From Methanoregula sp. (GTDB lineage Archaea; Halobacteriota; Methanomicrobia; Methanomicrobiales; Methanospirillaceae), in contig PNBP01000177.1 of assembly GCA_003136075.1 (NCBI GenBank), forward strand, positions 1 to 8,810: DNA of 8,810 nt. The letters run 5' to 3'. The notes beneath the pieces are model-generated. The model ran no database searches. It was given only the letters and a program-made list of their open reading frames with translations, and was not told the origin of the DNA. Position numbers and translations under genes: made by a program. Position 1 is the first letter of the stretch, and the number at the start of each line of letters is the position of its first letter. Positions 5,292-8,810 of this stretch are shown here, piece after piece.

Positions 5292-5349
5292 GAATGAATT
5301 TTTGAGAGGCTAAATGTATTAACACGGAGCCCCTGAGGTCTAATTACAT

Positions 5350-7089
5350 ATGCGTGCTCCCGGTTCTCATAAAGTTCATATCACGGATACAACACTTCGC
5401 GATGCACACCAGTCCCTGATTGCCACCCGCCTTCGCACGGAAGATATGATCCCGCTTGCGCAGGCCATCGATTCCTGCGGTTTTTTTTCAGTTGAGGCAT
5501 GGGGCGGTGCAACTTTTGATACCTGTATACGGTTCCTGAACGACGATCCGTGGGATCGTCTCACCGCGTTGAAACAGGAACTTACCCACACGCCCATCCA
5601 GATGCTCCTGCGGGGACAGAACCTGGTCGGGTACCGCCATTACCCGGACGATGTTGTCGACCGGTTTGTCGATGCGGCACACAAAAACGGTGTTGATGTG
5701 TTCCGGGTATTTGATGCATTAAATGATATCCGCAATATGAAGCGCTCGATGACGCAGGTAAAAAAGACCGGTGCACACCTGCAGGGCGCAATATCCTACA
5801 CTACAAGTCCAGTCCATTCGACAAAAACATTCATCGAAATGGCAAAAGAGCTCCATGCGCTTGACTGCGATTCGATCTGTATCAAGGACATGGCCGGACT
5901 GATCATGCCGGAGGCAGCGCGGGATCTGATCACCGGCATCAAGGATGCCGTGGATACCAAGGTGTGCCTGCACAGCCACTCTACGAGTGGCATCGCCCCC
6001 ATGAGTTACCAGGCGGCAATCGAAGCGGGCGTGGACATTCTCGATACGGCAATGTCCCCCTTCTCCATGGGCACGTCCCAGCCACCGACAGAAAGTGTCG
6101 TTGCCACACTCCAGGGAACGCCCCGGGACACGGGTATTGACCTTATCAAACTACGGGTAGTGCGCAACATCTGCGTGCAGGTCCGGGAAAAGTACGGGGG
6201 CTTGTTGAACCCAATCTCCGAACGGGTGGACAGCGATGTGCTGATCTACCAGTTGCCCGGCGGTATGATCTCAAACCTTGTCTCCCAGCTCCAGGAGCAG
6301 GATGCACTCAACCGGCTCGACGATGTGTTTGCAGAAATCCCCAAAGTCAGGAAAGATCTCGGCTATCCGCCGCTTGTCACGCCAACAAGCCAGATTGTAG
6401 GAACCCAGGCGGTACTCAACGTGCTGGTGAACGGCCAGCGGTACCGCAACGTGACAAAAGAGGTCAAAGATTATGTCCGGGGGCTTTATGGCAAATCACC
6501 GGCACCGGTCAGCGATGAGATCAAACACCTGATCATCGGTGACGAGAAGATCATCACCGGTCGGCCCGCAGACCTGCTGGAACCAGCATACGAGCGCATG
6601 AAACTGGAAGCTGAAAAAGCCGGGCTCATAAAAAAAGAGGAAGATATTCTCACGTACATCCTCTATCCTGCCATTGCGCCGTCGTTTTTGAAAGGCGAGC
6701 GGAAGCTTGAGGAGATTCCAAAAAAGCAGGTAGCACCCGTTCAAAGTTCGGGGATCCCGAACCAGATGGAAGTTGAAGTGGACGGGGAGGTGTTCTCAGT
6801 GCGCATCGTCTCGGTTGGCGGAAGCAAAATGGAGGTTGCAAGCGTCACGCAGCAGAAAGCGCCACGGGGCGAGATTGCCGGGGGTATCCGGAGCAATATG
6901 CAGGGCATGGTACTCCAGGTGACCGTGAGCCGCGGCGCAACGGTGAAAAAAGGTGACACGCTCCTTGTTCTTGAGGCCATGAAGATGGAGAACCCCATCC
7001 ACAGCCCGGTCGACGGCAGGATCACCGAGATTTTTGTTGATGCCGGCGATGTCGTCCAGAATGGCGATGTTCTGCTGGTGGTGCAATGA
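5350..7089 (+). CDS. pycB: Pyruvate carboxylase subunit B (carboxyltransferase + biotin carrier)
   Basis: Transfers the carboxyl group from carboxybiotin to pyruvate to make oxaloacetate, the anaplerotic entry to the incomplete TCA pathway of methanogens. At 579 residues it has an N-terminal HMGL-like TIM barrel (about 8-275) with the metal and active-site residues Asp13 and Gln21 in ITDTTLRDAHQS (11-22), Lys179 in CIKDMAG (177-183) as the expected carbamylated metal-ligand lysine, and His208/His210 in CLHSH. The conserved C-terminal carboxyltransferase domain (about 285-455) follows, then a flexible linker and a biotinyl domain (about 508-579) with acceptor Lys545 in EAMKM. The same architecture occurs in oxaloacetate decarboxylase alpha, but the next gene is a biotin carboxylase and no decarboxylase beta or gamma subunit is present, favouring pyruvate carboxylase. 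BirA encoded upstream is the likely biotinylating enzyme. The stop overlaps pycA by ATGA. Confidence 0.95.
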   Translation: MRAPGSHKVHITDTTLRDAHQSLIATRLRTEDMIPLAQAIDSCGFFSVEAWGGATFDTCIRFLNDDPWDRLTALKQELTHTPIQMLLRGQNLVGYRHYPDDVVDRFVDAAHKNGVDVFRVFDALNDIRNMKRSMTQVKKTGAHLQGAISYTTSPVHSTKTFIEMAKELHALDCDSICIKDMAGLIMPEAARDLITGIKDAVDTKVCLHSHSTSGIAPMSYQAAIEAGVDILDTAMSPFSMGTSQPPTESVVATLQGTPRDTGIDLIKLRVVRNICVQVREKYGGLLNPISERVDSDVLIYQLPGGMISNLVSQLQEQDALNRLDDVFAEIPKVRKDLGYPPLVTPTSQIVGTQAVLNVLVNGQRYRNVTKEVKDYVRGLYGKSPAPVSDEIKHLIIGDEKIITGRPADLLEPAYERMKLEAEKAGLIKKEEDILTYILYPAIAPSFLKGERKLEEIPKKQVAPVQSSGIPNQMEVEVDGEVFSVRIVSVGGSKMEVASVTQQKAPRGEIAGGIRSNMQGMVLQVTVSRGATVKKGDTLLVLEAMKMENPIHSPVDGRITEIFVDAGDVVQNGDVLLVVQ

Positions 7090-8561
7090 AATTTTTTGAG
7101 AAGATCCTGATCGCCAACCGCGGTGAGATCGCCATCCGGGTGATGCGGGCATGCCGCGAGATGGATATTGAAACAGTCGGCATCTACTCTTCAGCGGACA
7201 CAAACGCGCTCCATGTCAGGTATGCCGATGAGGCGTTCTGTGTCGGTGAAGCCCATCCCTCAAAGAGTTACCTCAATATCGAGCGGATCATCGATATCGC
7301 AAAAAAGAGTGGCGCGGAAGCCATCCATCCCGGCTACGGTTTTCTCGCGGAGAATTACCGGTTTGCCAAAGTCTGCCAGGACGAGGGGATTGTCTTCATC
7401 GGCCCCCGCTCAAAGACCATCCAGGCAATGGGTTCGAAGATTGGCAGCAAAAAACTGATGAAGAGCGCCGGTGTGCCGGTGCTGCCCGGTACCGATGACG
7501 GCATCAGCGATATTGAAATGGCAAAAAAGGTCGCCATCGAGATCGGGTACCCGGTTATTGTGAAAGCCAGCGCCGGGGGTGGCGGAATTGGCATGCAGAT
7601 CGTCGATGACGAGAATGCTCTTGAGGACGCGATCACAGGAAGCATGCGGATCGCCAAATCGGCCTTTGGAGATGCGACGGTATTCATCGAAAAATACCTG
7701 GTGAAACCCCGTCACATCGAGTTCCAGGTGCTCGCCGATGAGCATGGTCATGCGGTGCATCTCTATGACCGCGAGTGCTCGATCCAGCGCCGGCACCAGA
7801 AACTGGTGGAAGAAGCCCCGTCCCCGATTATGACCGAAGATCTGCGCGAACGGATGTCTGCGTCTGCGCTTAAGGTGGCAAAAGTTTCGGATTACACCAA
7901 TGCCGGGTCTGTTGAGTTCCTCTACAGCAATGGTAATTACTATTTTATGGAAATGAACACCCGGCTTCAGGTGGAGCATACGATCACAGAGTTCATCACC
8001 GGCATCGATCTCGTGAGACAGCAGATTGCTATTGCAGCGGGCGAAACCCTTCCCTTTGAGCAGTCCGATGTTTCGATCCGTGGCCATGCGATTGAATGCC
8101 GGATCAATGCCGAGGACCCGCTCAACAATTTCGCTGCCGATCCCGGCAAGATCATCCGCTACCGCTCCCCGGGCGGGCCGGGCATCCGGGTGGACAGCGG
8201 GATTCATATGGGATATACCATCCCGCCCAACTACGATTCCATGATCGCCAAACTCTGTGCATGGGACAGCACCCGCCCCGAAACAATCAAACGGATGCGG
8301 CGGGCAATCTCGGAGTACATCATCCTTGGCATCAAAACCACGTTGCCCCTTCACTATGCGATCATGAACAGCCAGCAGTTCATTGATGGGAATACCCACA
8401 CCCATTTTCTGCAGGAAGAGCACATCATCAAAAGCCTTGACCGGTACAAGCGCGATGAAGAAGCCCGTATGCAGACACTTGCCGGGTCATTTGAGCAGGG
8501 AAAGAAAGTCGCTGCTATCACTGCAGCAGTCAACCACTATATTCAGCAAAAGAAAGTCTGA
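7086..8561 (+). CDS. pycA: Pyruvate carboxylase subunit A (biotin carboxylase)
   Basis: Carboxylates the biotin on PycB using ATP and bicarbonate. The 491-residue length and lack of a biotinyl domain match the archaeal two-subunit enzyme. It has the biotin carboxylase N-terminal domain (about 4-112; KILIANRGEIAIRVMRACRE at 6-25), an ATP-grasp domain (about 115-325) and the C-terminal domain (about 335-445). Residues matching E. coli AccC with an offset of one: Lys160, the Gly-rich loop GGGGIGM (164-170), Glu202, His210, Lys239 in RRHQKLVEE, Glu277, Glu289, and the EMNTRLQVEH block (288-297) with Arg293, Gln295, Val296 and Glu297, then Arg339 in ECRINAED. All catalytic positions look intact. 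A weakly conserved tail (about 446-491) may contact PycB. ATG 7086 overlaps the pycB stop, with GGTGGTG (7077-7083) just upstream, so the subunits are translationally coupled. Acetyl-CoA carboxylase AccC is the alternative, made less likely by pycB. Confidence 0.95.
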   Translation: MKFFEKILIANRGEIAIRVMRACREMDIETVGIYSSADTNALHVRYADEAFCVGEAHPSKSYLNIERIIDIAKKSGAEAIHPGYGFLAENYRFAKVCQDEGIVFIGPRSKTIQAMGSKIGSKKLMKSAGVPVLPGTDDGISDIEMAKKVAIEIGYPVIVKASAGGGGIGMQIVDDENALEDAITGSMRIAKSAFGDATVFIEKYLVKPRHIEFQVLADEHGHAVHLYDRECSIQRRHQKLVEEAPSPIMTEDLRERMSASALKVAKVSDYTNAGSVEFLYSNGNYYFMEMNTRLQVEHTITEFITGIDLVRQQIAIAAGETLPFEQSDVSIRGHAIECRINAEDPLNNFAADPGKIIRYRSPGGPGIRVDSGIHMGYTIPPNYDSMIAKLCAWDSTRPETIKRMRRAISEYIILGIKTTLPLHYAIMNSQQFIDGNTHTHFLQEEHIIKSLDRYKRDEEARMQTLAGSFEQGKKVAAITAAVNHYIQQKKV

Positions 8562-8587
8562 TTCGCGTCGGATGATGTATCAGAACC

Positions 8588-8618
8588 TTTAATAGTTTTT
8601 GCGGCGTCTTAATTATGC
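8588..8618 (+). promoter_or_regulatory. Promoter of the tRNA gene (box A and box B)
   Basis: TTTAATA (8588-8594) serves as box A and ATGC (8615-8618) as box B, with the G at 8617 about 26 nt from the centre of box A. This is the arrangement known for stable RNA genes of methanogens. The primary transcript would carry a leader of about 11 nt removed by RNase P. Confidence 0.65.
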
Positions 8619-8627
8619 ACTTTTTGT

Positions 8628-8733
8628 GCTGCGGTGGCCTAGCTGGTTAGGGCGCCAGACTCATAGGGTTGTTGAAGTATCTTCGCGGCTTCGAGAGATC
8701 TGGAGATCGGGGGATCGTAACCCTCTCGCAGCA
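8628..8733 (+). tRNA. tRNA-Met(CAU), elongator type, with intron
   Basis: A full cloverleaf of 74 nt after removal of a 32-nt intron. Acceptor stem GCTGCGG pairs with TCGCAGC (8726-8732, G7-U66 wobble), discriminator A at 8733, and CCA is not encoded. The D arm is GCCT/GGGC with G18-G19 in the loop; the anticodon stem is CCAGA (8655-8659) with TCTGG (8699-8703), and the loop CTCATAA has anticodon CAT at 8662-8664. The T stem is GGGGG/CCCTC with loop ATCGTAA. A G1-C72 pair and no three G-C pairs in the anticodon stem exclude the initiator. A CAU tRNA-Ile read through agmatidine is possible, but an intron after position 37 is typical of euryarchaeal elongator tRNA-Met. The A at 54 and T at 58 are unusual. 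Confidence 0.88.
8666..8697 (+). other. tRNA intron at position 37/38
   Basis: Thirty-two nt between A37 (8665) and A38 (8698). C32-T33-C34 can pair with GAG (8693-8695), followed by an A-C mismatch, giving a central helix with a TAG bulge at the 5' site and an AGA bulge at the 3' site; a cut after the second base of each bulge gives exactly these ends. This is a somewhat relaxed bulge-helix-bulge, the substrate of archaeal splicing endonuclease. The intron also has a small GAAG-TAT-CTTC hairpin. Confidence 0.75.
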
Positions 8734-8810
8734 TTTTATCTCAAAGAAAATGTTGCAGTCGCGCTCGAGACGGTGGGTTTGATTATCGCAGTCGCACTGA
8801 TCATCCAGTC
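8734..8810. other. Tail of the window, no gene assignable
   Basis: TTTT at 8734-8737 right after the tRNA is a weak terminator candidate. After it, the forward frame through 8773 stays open to the edge and, from a possible GTG at 8773, would encode a hydrophobic start (VGLIIAVALIIQS) like a signal or membrane segment, but there is no ribosome-binding site. On the reverse strand a frame ending at a TAA (8738-8740) is also open to the edge. The sequence is too short to choose. Confidence 0.3.

Noticed and set aside
5292..5349. BirA operator before pycB
   Set aside because: A TTAAC-containing stretch and a 4-bp GGCT/AGCC match occur, but there is no inverted repeat with BirA-like half-sites and spacing.
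5350..7089. Oxaloacetate decarboxylase alpha subunit
   Set aside because: Same domain order, but the adjacent biotin carboxylase gene and lack of membrane beta and gamma subunits point to pyruvate carboxylase.
7410..8423. 337-codon open frame on the reverse strand inside pycA
   Set aside because: It lies wholly antisense to a conserved biotin carboxylase with all catalytic motifs; long antisense frames are expected in GC-rich coding DNA and its translation matches no family I know.
8750..8782. Small ORF starting at ATG 8750
   Set aside because: It ends after ten codons at TGA and has no ribosome-binding site.

Overview
The window reads as chromosomal DNA from a methanogenic archaeon, most likely a member of the Methanomicrobiales (Methanoregula-like). 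The grounds are a DUF2111 protein (a methanogen family), a two-subunit pyruvate carboxylase with separate PycA and PycB, archaeal promoter signals (box A about 26 nt before a box B), T-tract terminators, and a tRNA-Met(CAU) with an intron after position 37 and no encoded CCA. Genus-level placement is inference.

Layout, all genes on the + strand. (1) 13-2034: three closely spaced genes, namely an unrecognised protein with a glutamine-amidotransferase-like fold but no nucleophilic Cys, a DUF2111 protein, and a BirA-type biotin-protein ligase with an N-terminal DNA-binding HTH domain. (2) 2035-2789: about 750 nt without a credible gene. It holds a T-tract terminator, a roughly 230-nt stretch bounded by 20-nt imperfect inverted repeats (probable MITE or IS remnant), a series of strong GC-rich hairpins in AT-rich DNA, a TATA-like element, and a clean inverted repeat next to the bioY start codon that matches the BirA operator pattern. 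(3) 2790-5291: a biotin ECF transporter operon, bioY - ATPase - ATPase - ecfT, with ATGA or longer overlaps at every junction. (4) 5350-8561: pycB-pycA, the biotin-bearing carboxyltransferase subunit and the biotin carboxylase subunit, overlapping by ATGA and probably also having their own promoter. (5) 8628-8733: intron-containing tRNA-Met with its promoter. (6) 8734-8810: tail with no assignable gene.

The genes form a full biotin-use cassette. BioY and the ECF module import biotin; BirA activates it and attaches it to PycB Lys545; PycA carboxylates the biotin and PycB transfers the carboxyl group to pyruvate, giving oxaloacetate for biosynthesis through the incomplete TCA pathway of methanogens. 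BirA with its HTH can also act as the repressor, and the operator in front of bioY closes the loop.

Most worth following up: the two ECF ATPases have complementary motif losses, so their heterodimer should have one consensus and one degenerate ATP site; the bioY operator; the element and hairpins between birA and bioY; and the tRNA-Met T-loop in which positions 54 and 58 appear swapped. No CRISPR array, defence system or clearly new large system was seen.
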